Positions 23,274-34,441 of a DNA stretch of 64,000 bases are shown here, in pieces. Origin of the DNA: Symsagittifera roscoffensis (Eukaryota; Xenacoelomorpha; Acoela; Convolutidae). The notes below the pieces were generated by a model. It saw only the letters and a list, made by a program, of their open reading frames with translations. It made no database searches and had not been told where the DNA came from. The stretch spans positions 3,690,339-3,754,338 of the forward strand of contig NC_087070.1 of assembly GCF_963678635.1 (NCBI RefSeq), in the 5' to 3' direction. Position 1 is the first letter of the stretch, and the number at the start of each line of letters is the position of its first letter. Made by a program: the position numbers and the translations under genes.

Positions 23274-23288
23274 GATTAAGTGAATGCT

Positions 23289-25036
23289 TCACTTATTCCC
23301 TCTTTCCTTTTCAGTGACACTGGTAATTTCTTGTTGTGGATCTTTCTCCAGTGGTATTGCGTTATGTGAGACAGTTTGTTCTGTTGTGTTCTCTCTTTCT
23401 CGTTGAAAGGTCATAGAGATTCCCCGTACCGGTGAAATGGCATGGAGGATATTCATTGCCTCCTCGAAATCCTGGAAAATCATTGCCTCCTGGAAGTTCA
23501 TTGCCTCCTCGCTGAACGATTCTTTTGTCGTCCTGGGTTTGTCCAAGATATATCGGGAGCTTGTTGTTTTCATCGCTGTTGTAGTGTTGCCCAAATTTTC
23601 ATTTCTCGTATTTTCTGGGGTTGCTGTCTCCATATGTTTTTCTGTGCACATTATTTCCTCCGAGGTACCGAATTCTGGTTGTTTTGCGGGGTTACAGTTG
23701 TCTGATCTTGGCTACTGACGTCGGCTGTAGCGAGTTCGACGTGTGCTACCAGGCAAGGTACAGAAGTTTCTACAATTTGAGCAATTGGTATAGCCTCCCC
23801 CAGTTTGGTGGCCAGTGCACTTTTCCTTTGTCTCGACGATCGTCGTATTTCGGGTGACTTTTGTTCGGGTGTGGCCTTAATGTCAACCTGTTTTGCGGCT
23901 GGTTTATCGGGTGACGGTGTTTTCTCGTTCAGATCTGTATCTGACGAAAGTGAAATGGACGTGTCGCACTCGAATTGGACATTTGATAGGTCTGATTTCG
24001 GCTTTTTTTGAGGACTCATTTTTCCTGATGGTTTTTTTCGTTGTTGTGGTTTGGGGTTCTTGCTTTGCTGCTTTGCGCGTTGTGCGAACTTCGATTTGCT
24101 GTTGAAGGTACTGAAGAGCTTTTGTGGTCCCAAGGCTTTTCTATTTAGCGATTGTTGAATGATGTCCTGAATCGTTATCGGAGGTGAGAGCTTTGGACTT
24201 AGTGAAACTTGTCTTTCCTCACTGGTAGAAAGTGGTTTCGTGGTCTTTTTCCCTGAAACACGTGGTTTTGCCCGAGGTAGATGTTTGTCTGCCACAAAAT
24301 CTTTTAGGGCTGCCGGCCTACACTTTCCGTATACCCTTGGGTCCGGAATAAACGCTAAACCATCGTGCCTTACTACCCGTGGTTGTTTGCCATCCTCTCT
24401 TATCCACGCAGTATGTGGAGAGTAATTTTGAATAAAACCGTTTTCTATAATTTTGAATTGTGCCCCAAACGTGCCCGGGTTTTTTTATTTTTTTTGGCAA
24501 TTGTTCCCAATTTTCGAGCTACCTGTTCTAATCGACGTCCGGTTTTAGGGTCAATTGTGTGCGCGGGACCTTTAAATCGGTCTTTTAGAAAGACTAAGGG
24601 TGCCTTTGTAGGTTTTTTTTTCCGGATTGGTTAGCGATCTTATCGGTTTTCGCGTTCTTAAAGTTTCAAGGTTGTTTGACTTTTCCATTAGAAATGATCG
24701 TTTGAGTTTTAACGGGTCGTAAGGTTTGTTTGAAAGAGGTAAATGCGCACCTATCGGGAAATTCTTGATGAGTTGTTCATCATAATCGTCGTCGCTGCTC
24801 TCCAGCGTAATTGTGTCCTGTTGGTTAAGTAGCTCCGGTTGGACTTTGGCGCGTCGTTTTCCCGGGTTTGCGTTTGTAGAGGTACACGTTTTACCCTGCT
24901 GGTTGTCAGTTGCCGTGGCATTCTCAGTGTCCACAGGGGTAAAAGTGGGTTCCGGCAAGTATTGATGATCTTTTCGTTTTTGTGGCACTGCTCCTCTAGT
25001 ATCCGTGCCTTTGTAGACGAGGTCCCGATCCCACAT
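23289..25036 (-). pseudogene. Element 2 pol C-terminal tail
   Basis: A long charged region after integrase, in several frames: 24572-25036, about 24300-24600, 23651-24295 and 23289-23651. One part (about 24330-24470) contains ENGFIQNYSPHTAW and REDGKQPRVVRHDG, which looks like the small beta-barrel module that often follows the gypsy integrase core. It then becomes Lys/Gln/Ser/Pro-rich, with RRSSRQRK as in element 1. A poly-A tract near 24490 is a frame break. The last frame ends with TGA at 23289, next to the polypurine tract. No env features are seen. Confidence 0.6.
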
Positions 25037-25078
25037 AGCTTCCGCAGAGGGTGCTGGCTTTGTAAGAACTTTTTCATC

Positions 25079-25860
25079 TCAACATGATAGCTTAGTGTTT
25101 TCCCATGAGAGATTTGAGAGTTTTGGTGATGTGCTAATATTCGTTAATGGTGTATTGGGCCGCCGTCCAAATTGGGCCTCAAACGGAGTTATTTTTGTGG
25201 TTGCGTTAGGCGTAATACGAAGTGTCTTAATTAGCTCGGCGAAGTCAGACGCAAGTTTATATGGTTTATTGTTTTTGTCAATTTTCATGATGGCTAGTCT
25301 TGATTTTAGAGTTCTTATTAGCCGTTCGACCATTCCCATTGCCCTCCTGTGGTCATCCACTGGTGCGAATATTAGCTTGATATTATTAGTTTAACAATAT
25401 ATTAGAAACATTTTGGCCCGAAAACCTTGTGCCTGATCGCATCTGATGTTACGGGGAACCCCATGATTTACGATATGGTTTTGCATAAATCGAATGATTG
25501 TATCGGCTCTGTTGTTTGAAACAACTTTTGCGTAGGGGAAACGGGAGAAACGATCTACTCCAACTAAGATATATACTTCTTTATCATTTTCATTAGGTAA
25601 TGGGCCCGCAAAATCCAACTGGATTTCTTCGTTTGGCTCCACGACAGCGTCCAATGTCGTATAATGCTTTTTCCCTGATATGACCTTAAGGTTCTTACTT
25701 TTTTCGCCGCAGTTTTTATAATTTTGTGCGGTGGCCACAATATCACGATGCAAGTAGGGATACCACACATGTTTAGCCGCTTCAATCATGCCGCCTTGTC
25801 CTGGGTGTGAGATGTAAGTCGTCCATCATTGTTGGTCGTAATTGTTTCTGAATAACGACC
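25079..25860 (-). pseudogene. Element 2 integrase
   Basis: Core motifs are QLDFAGPL (first catalytic Asp present), IRCDQAQGF (second Asp) and GMVERLIRTLKSR (Glu). SHPGQGGM marks the zinc region, but the Cys pair reads NYKNC, so one ligand is lost. Frames break near 25810 and between 25391 and 25360. Confidence 0.88.
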
Positions 25861-26368
25861 CTATCGTCATACAACAAAATACCGTCTCTAACTGACAATC
25901 AGTGACGTACGTTGTAGAAGTAGGGGACATAGCACTGTTTCACCCTGTCCCATTTTTGTTGCCTGATCATATTCATCAATGGTGATAGATTCCGGTCACA
26001 TCGCGTAGCCGCTGCCAAACACTCTATGTCCATAACTTTTCTAAGGTTCTTATGGAACAAGGGCGTGTCCTCCTCCTCCATCGTGGTTGTCTGGCATTCG
26101 GTTGTGGTCGCCTCTTCTTGAAGCGTTTGACAGATGGCATTAACTTTTTCATTCTCGATCCTCCGAAAGGTATAGCTCTCCGCTGATGGTATGAATTGAT
26201 GGGTAACGTCACTAATCGTAAGTTCCGGCGGTGGCGGTTTGTTTAAGTAGTCGTTAAACGTGGCGTAATTAATGGGAGCAAACGTAAGTTGTGTTTGGGT
26301 GTCACTGTGGCATTTTCTTGTAATACGTTTGAAGGGGGGCAAAACCATGCCTTGTTAAAATTGCCGGT
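25861..26368 (-). pseudogene. Element 2 linker between RNase H and integrase
   Basis: A 149-codon frame (25899-26348) beginning MVLPPFKRITRK, with no recognised domain. It occupies the place of the longer Asn/Arg-rich spacer in element 1. Confidence 0.5.
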
Positions 26369-28088
26369 TCATTTCTGTATTTTTGCTGTGGTCAGTGTAT
26401 TGTTTATATTTGAATGCGAATTCGATTTGTTATAGCGACTGGTTTGAAACAATTGACTTTTAACAGTGAATGCAGTTTGTTTGTGAACAGAATTTGAATT
26501 TTCAACGTTCTTGTTCCGGTTGAGCTTTCTGGTGCCTAGATATCCGATTGGATTTTTGTTCAAAGAGATGTTTTGATTGCTGCTGTCTTGAAAATCTAAG
26601 CATATGACGAAATCGTCGATTAAAGCGACGACAAATTGTTCGTTCCAATACGCTGGGGGTTGTGGTTTAACGACTGGATGTCGTGAAATGTAATCCATTG
26701 AAATGAGACCCATTTTACTGCCTGCTAGGTGGTGTATATCAAAATCAAACGGAATGAGCCTATCGATCCATCTAGTTAACCGGCTTTGATAGGTTTTATT
26801 ACCTCTATTACTTTGTAGGGCACTTACCAATGCTTGGTGATCTGTTATTAAAGTGAACCGTCTACCATAGAGGTTATACTTAAAATGTTCGATAGCCCAT
26901 ACTGCGGCTAAAAGCTCGAGCTCATCAACTGAATATTTTTGTTCGCACGAATTCAAAAACCGCGATGCGTACGCAATGGTTGCCCAGCCATCTGGTGTTT
27001 CTTGTTCGAGTACCGCGCCTGGTCCCTCGCGGCTGGCGTCACAAATAATGCGTGTTTCTCTGTTGCTTACGAAATGTCTATTTTCCGTAATATTTTGAAC
27101 CGCCACTAGTATATTACGAAACTCTTTTTCATTTTCCTCTTTCCATACAAAAGTAAATTTGTTGGTTGCAGACAGTAGAGGTTGTAACGGAGTACATAAT
27201 TGAGCCAGATTAGGTATAAACTTGTTCAAATGATGAACAGATCCCATAAAAGTTTTGAGTTGTTTAAAAGTTTTTGGGTGGTGTAGGTCTACTATAACAT
27301 CTGTTTTCTTTTGCATAGGGGTTATTCCACATTCGTTAATTATGAAGCCTAGCCACTACTTCTTTGCAGCCAAATTTACATTTGTCGACGGAGATGGCCA
27401 TGTTTTCCGCATCTAACTTGTTGAGAACTTTCGTTAGTTTATCTATGTGTTGTTCTTTGGTACCGTGTGAGATAATCAGGATATCATCTAAAAATGCAAA
27501 CGTGTCTTTTTCATTATTGAGGATCAGATCAATGGCTTTCTGAAACTCAGCGGGCATATCAGTGAGTCCGTAAAAACCTGTTTGGAACTGGTAGGTTCCT
27601 GTAGCCCTACCCCCAATAATACTGAAATTACATTGCGTCCGTGTTGTATCATCGAGTGGCAGTTGACTATACGCATAACGTAAGTCTAATGTTAAAAAAT
27701 ACGTGGTCCCCGGTTTGTTTGTTCTTTGCTGAGCCGACTGTGCTATACTATCTAGCAAAACCTCAATGTTTGGCATTTGATATTAGTTTTTATGGATAGA
27801 TTTGTTGATTTGTTTCGGTTCCATTGCCAATTTTATTGATTGATCTTTCTTTACCGTTATTACAATAGGGATTTTGAATTGGTGGTCGCTGCATTTCTCC
27901 AGACGGATTATATGACGTTGGTCAATTAGCGATCGAATTTCATTTTCCACTTTCTCTTGAATATGAATGGGAATACGTCTCCCTCGTTGTTGCAACGCCT
28001 TGAATTCTTTTAAGAATTGAGTATGAACCATGTGATTTTTGGAGGCCCTAGTCGTGTACAGAGTCCAGGGTACGTGGTTTTGACCCAC
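26369..28088 (-). pseudogene. Element 2 reverse transcriptase and RNase H
   Basis: RT motifs are GRRIPIHIQEKVENEI, PIVITVKKDQSIKLAM, QMPNIEVLLD, LDLRYAYSQL, YGLTDMPAEF and FLDDIL (about 27485). RNase H motifs are IICDASREGPGA, VDELELLAAVWA, TDHQALVSAL and HHLAGSK, ending in ISRHP. Disruptions: an in-frame TAA at about 27783 between the fingers and QMPN, and a one-base frame shift near 27350 between the palm and the following GITPMQKKTD. Confidence 0.93.
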
Positions 28089-28695
28089 GCCGCTATTTTT
28101 TTGTCTAAACTGTCAATACTGTTGACATGAAAATTAGACTTACCAACTGGTTTTCTCTCTTGGTGCAGTTTTATTCCAATCTGGGGGAGAAGATTGTGTC
28201 CCATGATGTTCGCTCGTCTGTCGTCCACCACTATGAATGAAGCTGTTTGAGTCGTCGATCCTCCCCAGATTCTATAGGGGCGATCACCCTGCCAAGCGAC
28301 GGGATCTTGTAGCCATTGTAACAGACCATTCTGTTGGCCTCATCGTCTTTTCCTAATTTGGTTTTAACTGCCGATTTGACGGTAGATGTCAGAAGGTTGG
28401 CTGTTTTTTCATTCACGAAAGACGTTGGAGAACCTGTGTCGGCGATAAACACAATTTTATTCGTCTCCGATCGGACCCTAATAAGATGTCCTAGTAGATC
28501 GGTGTTTGTTATGACTTCTGCTCGGCGTGATTCAAATTTTATCCAGTTGGTAGATGCATCATCCGGATGTATTAACTCCCATCCCGGGATTATATCACCT
28601 GCTTGCAGATAATCGACGTAGGTGGTCATGTCTGTTTCCTGAAGATCCTGTTGCTGAGGAATGTTCTCCTGAATAACATTTACTCCACTAGATTT
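28089..28695 (-). pseudogene. Element 2 aspartic protease
   Basis: The active site IADTGSPTSF is at about 28440. The C-terminal NIMGHNLLPQIG block lies in another frame beginning near 28231, so a frame shift splits the domain. Confidence 0.85.
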
Positions 28696-29719
28696 GCATA
28701 GTTTGGCAAAATGACCCCTTTTAATGCATTTATTACAAAATTTGTTTCGCGCCGGACACTGTGCCAAATGGTTAGCTGAGAATGTGTTGCCACACTTGAA
28801 GCAATCTTTATTCTGTGCGGGTCTGTCAGAACTGTTTCTCGACGTTATGCCTCCGCGACTGCGTCCACCCCGAGGTTGGGACTTATAACCACCCCTCCTT
28901 TAAACGAAGTTTACCGGTTCTGATTTTAAGTTTGTGTGACTATTGGACGAATCCTGCTTTCTGATGTGGACTTGATTCTCTAGACCTTTCTCCCGTCGTA
29001 CTGCGTAATCCAACGCTTGTTCGGGCGCTTTCGTTTGAGCGAGGGGGTCTTTTTTAACCTCGTCGTTTGACATGTTCGCTGTAAACAAATCTCGAATTAT
29101 TTCTGATTCAAGTCCACCATCATTGCATGCGGTACACTTGAAGTTGCCTTTGGCCACGAGTTCAGTGAGTCCACAGTGGATTTCTTCTAGGGTTTTTGTC
29201 TTTCCTTGTTTGCGCATGAAGGCTTCATATCGGTCGAATGTCACATTTCGTTCCTCTATAAAAAGTCGTGTTAATCTATCCCAGAATTCTCTGGTTGAGA
29301 TTTCCTGAATTTTGAGATTCGGATAATATTGTGTCAATCTTCTTTGGCCCTCAGTCCCCAGACACAAGTAAATATAGCTCCTGCATTTGATGTCCGCTTC
29401 TTCCCACGGAATTCCGTCTACTGTTGGACCAAGGTTGTCCAAATGATGACACTGATTTTCCCACGCTACCCGTTTTTCTTGGTTGTGTAGATTGCGATCT
29501 CGTACCTGTTTGTCGGTTTCCCCCTCGATAGAGAGTTCATATCAGGGTTCTTTGGATTTTCGTATAGCTGGGGGGTTTTGGTGATAGCACCGTCTTTTGC
29601 GATGATGCCAAGGAATAATTTTTATTTCCACTTATCCCACGCTAATGGTGGTTCCGCTGAGGCTTTCTGCCAAAACGGTGTGATCGCCAATGGGTTCTTT
29701 GTAAGTGCTGGCTGCGCCA
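28696..29719 (-). pseudogene. Element 2 gag with two zinc knuckles
   Basis: Starts MAQPAL at an ATG spanning the LTR/PBS junction (29719-29720), with an early in-frame TAA near 29630. The main frame 28900-29442 includes CLGTEGQRRL and FWDRLTRLF. A TAA at 28900 interrupts the frame before a GGRSRGG-type basic region and the knuckles CFKCGNTFSANHLAQC and CNKCIKRGHFAKLC. Confidence 0.85.
29706..29719 (-). promoter_or_regulatory. Putative primer-binding site of element 2
   Basis: TGGCGCAGCCAGCA directly adjoins the LTR end (TATAACA). It is identical to element 1 over 14 bases and then diverges. Confidence 0.7.
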
Positions 29720-30060
29720 TGTTATACCCTCATCCGTTAGGTGAGGTTAAATCTATATTCTTCTAAGTCTATGCTGAACGCTAACTGAGAATTGAACGAT
29801 TAAGAGAGCAATTTAAATTCATTTAACAATGTTTAAGTCTGGCTGACACTGACCTTGAATCAATTGAGAGACAGTGTTTCATAATAACTAGTACATATGT
29901 CATTGCGTATAAATAGGTACTTATTTAATCATCAGACTTCTATATGTGTTAAATAATCAGTTATGTTTATAGTATGTAATCATTACCAACTGGTAGTTCT
30001 AGCACCTAAATATATATCATTAGTGAAGGATGTTTTGCTATAATATCCGTACGGATAACA
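29720..30060 (-). repeat. 5' LTR of gypsy element 2
   Basis: TGTTATACCC...ACGGATAACA, the same length as the partner LTR at 22920-23260. Confidence 0.94.
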
Positions 30061-30829
30061 CCAACAACCATTTTTGAGGTTACTTACTGTGTAAAATCAA
30101 TATCAAGGGCCAGTTTTTCTCCGAGCTTGGTTTTTTAGCAAACGGTTTTTAAGCAATCTGGTTTATTAGCAAACTGGCTTCTCAGAAATTCAAACGGGGC
30201 ATTGGCACAAAGTGAACGTTTGCCCGACTGCGCTTACGTTTGACACGGAAACAGGAAATTAGACACAAAAAAATAGAAGGATTTTGGACAAAAGCAAAGT
30301 GTTTACCAAAATTACCAAAATAACAGCTTCTTTTTTTCCCATTTCCCATATTTGTACTTTTCGAATTCGTTTTGAGTCTTTTTATTTATACCCCCCCCCT
30401 TTATGATGAAAAAAGAAAATGAAAACTTTAATCTTAAAATTGGGTCAAAATTACTACAACACGGGGCTGATATTCAGACAAAAGAAAAACAAGGAAAAGT
30501 ACCCTTTTGAAGCTAATTTAGATGAAATTGCTTCGGTTCGGCCTGCACCATATTGATAGCCAGCTTTTCACAGTATTATCGATCCAATGTTGCAAAAAAA
30601 AGGACTCGACTTTTCCTTTAGGGATGTATAATCAAAAAAACCATTCGTTTTTTATAAGGTTTCAATTGCTGATTGTCTAATTTCCCTGGATCCATTCGGC
30701 CTAACATGTTTGGTTTGCGTAGCGTTAACGAAATTAACAGGCTGTAAAAATTTATCAATCTAAGATTTTTTGAGATATGTAACTTTTTTTTATAAGTAAT
30801 TGAATTGATGAGACATTCTGAGGCCAAAT
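30061..30829. other. Unassigned AT-rich sequence right of element 2
   Basis: From about 30660 it is similar to sequence at 31990-32090 and 33600-33760 (TTAACGAAATTAACAGGCTG and a TTTATCAATC stretch), so it is part of an old dispersed repeat. No gene is seen. Confidence 0.5.
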
Positions 30830-31054
30830 TGTGCACTGGATACGCGCACAATTTTGTGTCTGTATGCTCCTGGAGTCAAGTGACAAGTCTTTAAAGATGT
30901 TAAAATTTAATCGGAACGATCAAAGAAAATGAAAGAACAAAAAAAGAACAAAGGGAGTATCTTTGTTGACGAATCCGCTTACATTTCCCAAAAAGCACAT
31001 TTTGCCCTAAACTGTGCACTGAATAGGCGCATAAATTTGTGTCGGAATAATTTT

Positions 31055-31705
31055 GTACGTTTCAAAGTTCTACACTTTGATATTGTCCCAAATGTATAGT
31101 TTTTCAATTATTATTTTATCAAAAATTATTTGATATGAAATAGGGGACAGTCTGAGCATTCAGGGCTTTGCCCTGATATACGAGCAATCTTGTTTGATTT
31201 AATGATTCATTACGAGGCCAAATTGTGCTTTTTGGACCACTCCCTTTGTTATTTCTTTGTTCTTTCATTTTCCATTTTCGTCCTGGATGTCTGAGACTAG
31301 TCTTTAAACAAGTTAAAAATTTGTCGGAACGATCAAAGAAAATGAAAGAACAAAAGAAGAACAAAGGGAGTGCTCTTGTGGCCCAAAACTTGCAATGAAT
31401 AGGCGCATAATTTTGTGTTTGTATTTTCCCGGAATCCAAAGACAAGTCTCTAAACTTGTTAAATTTTTGTTGGATTGATCAAAGAAAATGAAAGAACAAA
31501 AGATGAACAAAGGGATCTGTCCAAAAAGCACAATTTGGCCTCGTAATGAATTATTAAATCAAACGAGACTATTCGTATATCAGGGCAAAGCCCAGAATGC
31601 TCCAACTGTCCCTTAATTATTTCATATCGAATAAATTTTGGGAAAATAAAATATTGAAAACCTATACATTTGGGACAATGTCAAAGTGTAAAAAGTAATA
31701 CGGCC
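31055..31705. repeat. Large imperfect palindrome, arms of about 230 bp
   Basis: Sequence 31055-31285 is the approximate reverse complement of 31480-31705. Both arms include CATTTGGGACAATGTCAAAG or its complement, the hairpin CAGGGCTTTGCCCTG, and the AAAGAACAAA tract. The spacer is about 195 bp. Confidence 0.8.
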
Positions 31706-32000
31706 AATTAGCTAGCCTCAATTCACTTTGGAATGATTTTATTGTGCCGCATAATTAGCCAGGCATAAATAAATTGCGTTACGCTCTCAGCATTATGCAT
31801 AAATTCTTCAAAGCGCGCATAATTTAGTCCCGAACATGGTAATTTTGGCAATTTTCGAACCCCAGAACTTAGCAAAAATAAACGGAGGTAAAATACCTTT
31901 TTTCATTTGAACTACGGACGTCACTATCTTTAATGGAGTCTAAGCAAGTTGTTGAAATATCTTTTTTCGATCGGCAAAAATTGACTGAATAAAACTAACA
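31545..32000 (-). mobile_element. Helentron-like non-autonomous repeat, copy 1
   Basis: Has the hairpin end CAGGGCAAAGCCC at the left and shares GCGTTACGCTCTCAGCATTA and CAAAGCGCGCATAA with the copies at 32826 and 54790. The right terminus is not clear. Confidence 0.55.
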
Positions 32001-32825
32001 AAATTAACACGCTGCCAAAATTTATCAATCAAAGGTTTTTTGAGGTATGTAATTTTTTTTATAATTATTTAATTTGATGAGACATTACGAGGCCAAATTG
32101 TGCACTGGATGTGCGCACAGTTTTGTTTCTGTATGTTCCTGAATTCCAAAGACATATCTTAAAACATGATAAAATTTATCGGAACAATCAAAGAAAATAA
32201 AAGAACAAAAGAAAAACAAAGGGAAAGTCCTTGTTGCGGAATCTGCTTATATTTCCCAAAAAGCACAATTTTTCCCAAACTGTGCACTGGATAGGCGCAT
32301 ATTTTTGTGTCTGTATCTCCCTAGATTCCAGAGACAAGTTTTTAAAAAACTTGAAATTTTGTCGGAACGATCAAAGAAATTAAAAGAACAAAAGAAGAAC
32401 AAATGGAAAATCCTTGTTGCGGAATCCGCTTACATTTCCCAAAAAGCACAATTTTCCCAAACTGTGCACTGGATAGGCGCATTTTTTTGTGTCTGTATCT
32501 CCCTAGATTCCAGAGACAAAATTTTAAAAAGTTGAAATTTTGTCGGATCGATCAAAGAAAATGAAAGAACAAAAGAAAAAAAAGTGAGTGTCCTTGTTGC
32601 GAAATCTGCTTAGGTTTCCCAAAAAGCACAGTTTGGCCCAAAAACGTGCACTGGATAGGCGCACAGTTTTGAGTCTGTATGTTCCCCGATTTAGGAGGCA
32701 AGTCTTTAAACCTGTTACCTGTTAAAATTTTCTCGGAACAATCAACGAAAATGAAAGAACAAAAGAAGAACAAAGGGAGTTGTCTAAAAAGCACAATTTG
32801 GCCTCGTAATGAATCATTAAATCAA

Positions 32826-33328
32826 ACAAGACTGCTCGTAAATCAGGGCAAAGCCCTGAATGCTCCGACTGTCGCTTAGTTAATTCATATCAAAAAAAAA
32901 TTTTGGAAAATAAAATATTGAAAACCTACACATTTGGGACAATGTCAAAGTGTAAAACGTTGAGTCGTACGAAATTAATACGAACAATTGGTTAGCCTCA
33001 ATTCAATTTGGAACGATTTTATTGTTACGGATAATTCGTAACGCATAAATAATTCGCGTTACGCTCTCAGCATTATGAATAAACATTCAAAGCGCGCATA
33101 ACTTAGTCCCGAACATGGCAAATTTGTCAATTTTCAAACCCCCAGAACTTTGCAAAAAACAATTGGAGGTGAAATATCGTTTTACATTTGAACTCAGGAA
33201 GTCGCTATTGTCAATAGCTATCTTCAAAAGTTGTTGAAATTTATTATTTGAACAGACAAAAATTGACTGAATAAAACAAAACCACGCTGAGCATAAATGT
33301 TCCGTTTTTTTTTCAAAAGTCCGAACAA
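32826..33328 (-). mobile_element. Helentron-like non-autonomous repeat, copy 2
   Basis: Left: AGACTGCTCGTA, hairpin CAGGGCAAAGCCCTG, then CTCCGACTG. Right: AAAAGTCCGAACA. The internal sequence matches copies at 31545 and 54790. Confidence 0.65.
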
Positions 33329-34441
33329 AAATTTTAAATTGAATAAAAAAATTGGTCAAAGGAAATTGTAAATAAATTCAGGGCCAGTAATTGAGGAATT
33401 TTTGGATTAACATTGGACAGGTAAAAAGAAGAAACCAAGCCTTTACGTATTGGTTATGCAATTTCTTAAAGAAATACTAACTAATAAATTATGTGTTTTT
33501 ACGACACGCAAATGTCAAATGAAATCCGGTGCAGATATGAAGCACGTTTTGGTTTGAGTTCCTATCTATAAAACAAACAAAAATTTTTCGGCCACGTTTT
33601 AATTTATGGCCTTCTTATTTCCCGGCTCCATTCGGCTTAATATTTTGTTATGCATAGATTTAACAAAAGTAACGCCGGCGATGCGTAAATCTATCATTCA
33701 AAAGCTTTTCGAGGTATCTAAAAAAATGTTTCATATATATCCAAATTGATGAGATCATTATATCAAAAAGTTTCAATTTCAATTTTGAAATTGCTTGAGG
33801 CAAATTTATAAAAATTCGAGGGCAGTTTGCTAGGGATTTTTGAATTACCATTGGAGGATAAAGAGTAGATTACAAGCATTTATGAATTATTTCTGCATAT
33901 TTGTTTATGAAATACTAACTGAAAAATAATTTGTTTTAACATCACAAAGTGTCAAATTCAATCCGAAGCAGATATAAAGTTTAAATTCCTATCTTTGAAT
34001 CGTAGCTTGGGCTTGAATTTGACAATGTGGGATGTCAAAACAAATTTTTGAAATCAATTGGTTCAAGTAAATGTACTTAGAGAGACTTTGATAGCTCTTT
34101 TTTAGTAAATTTATTTTAACCAACTGATTCCAAAATATTTCCAGGAGCTAATTTCAGAGATCAGAGCTATCAAAAGCACGTTTTTTTCTAGAAGCCAACC
34201 AACGCTAATTGAAAGGGGGTGATATTAAGCATAAAATAGATTTTTCTCTAAACCTTTTTGAAAAGGGTCGGCAGTCGGATGCAAAAACCGTTTTGGCAAA
34301 AATTGAAAAACATTGTTTTTTGGAAGCTCCCGTCAAAAAAAAAAAAATCAAATGACACTGTGGAAACCCTTATGCTCAGCTAGTCTTCAGTGATAATTCA
34401 GTTTGTTGGCTGAGTTGATTGCAGACACTAGAAAAAGATGT
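33329..34441. other. 3' flank of the LIM gene with a direct repeat
   Basis: About 195 bp at 33385-33580 recur in diverged form at 33825-34020, sharing GAAATACTAACT, GTGTCAAATT-like and GATATAAAG-like blocks. A minus-strand AATAAA at 34115-34110 is a possible polyadenylation signal of the LIM gene. No other gene is seen. Confidence 0.55.

Larger units (their letters stand above)
22920..30060 (-). mobile_element. Ty3/gypsy LTR retrotransposon 2 (defective, minus strand)
   Basis: A 7.1 kb element with 341-bp LTRs and a perfect 5-bp target duplication (CCAAC at 22915-22919 and 30061-30065), typical of Ty3/gypsy. Domain order is as in element 1, to which it is clearly related but well diverged. 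LTRs differ at about 19 of 341 sites by eye, so it is older than element 1. Coding frames are broken at many points. Confidence 0.96.
30830..32785. repeat. Interrupted tandem repeat, units of about 180-190 bp
   Basis: Units contain AAATTGTGCACTGGATAGGC, a TTTTGTGTCTGTAT segment, GACAAGTCTTTAAA, GTCGGAACGATCAAAGAAAA and TGAAAGAACAAAAGAAGAAC. Copies start near 30830, 31380, 32090, 32270, 32450 and 32635. An inverted copy lies at about 31200-31290. The four copies from 32090 to 32785 are directly adjacent. Confidence 0.8.
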
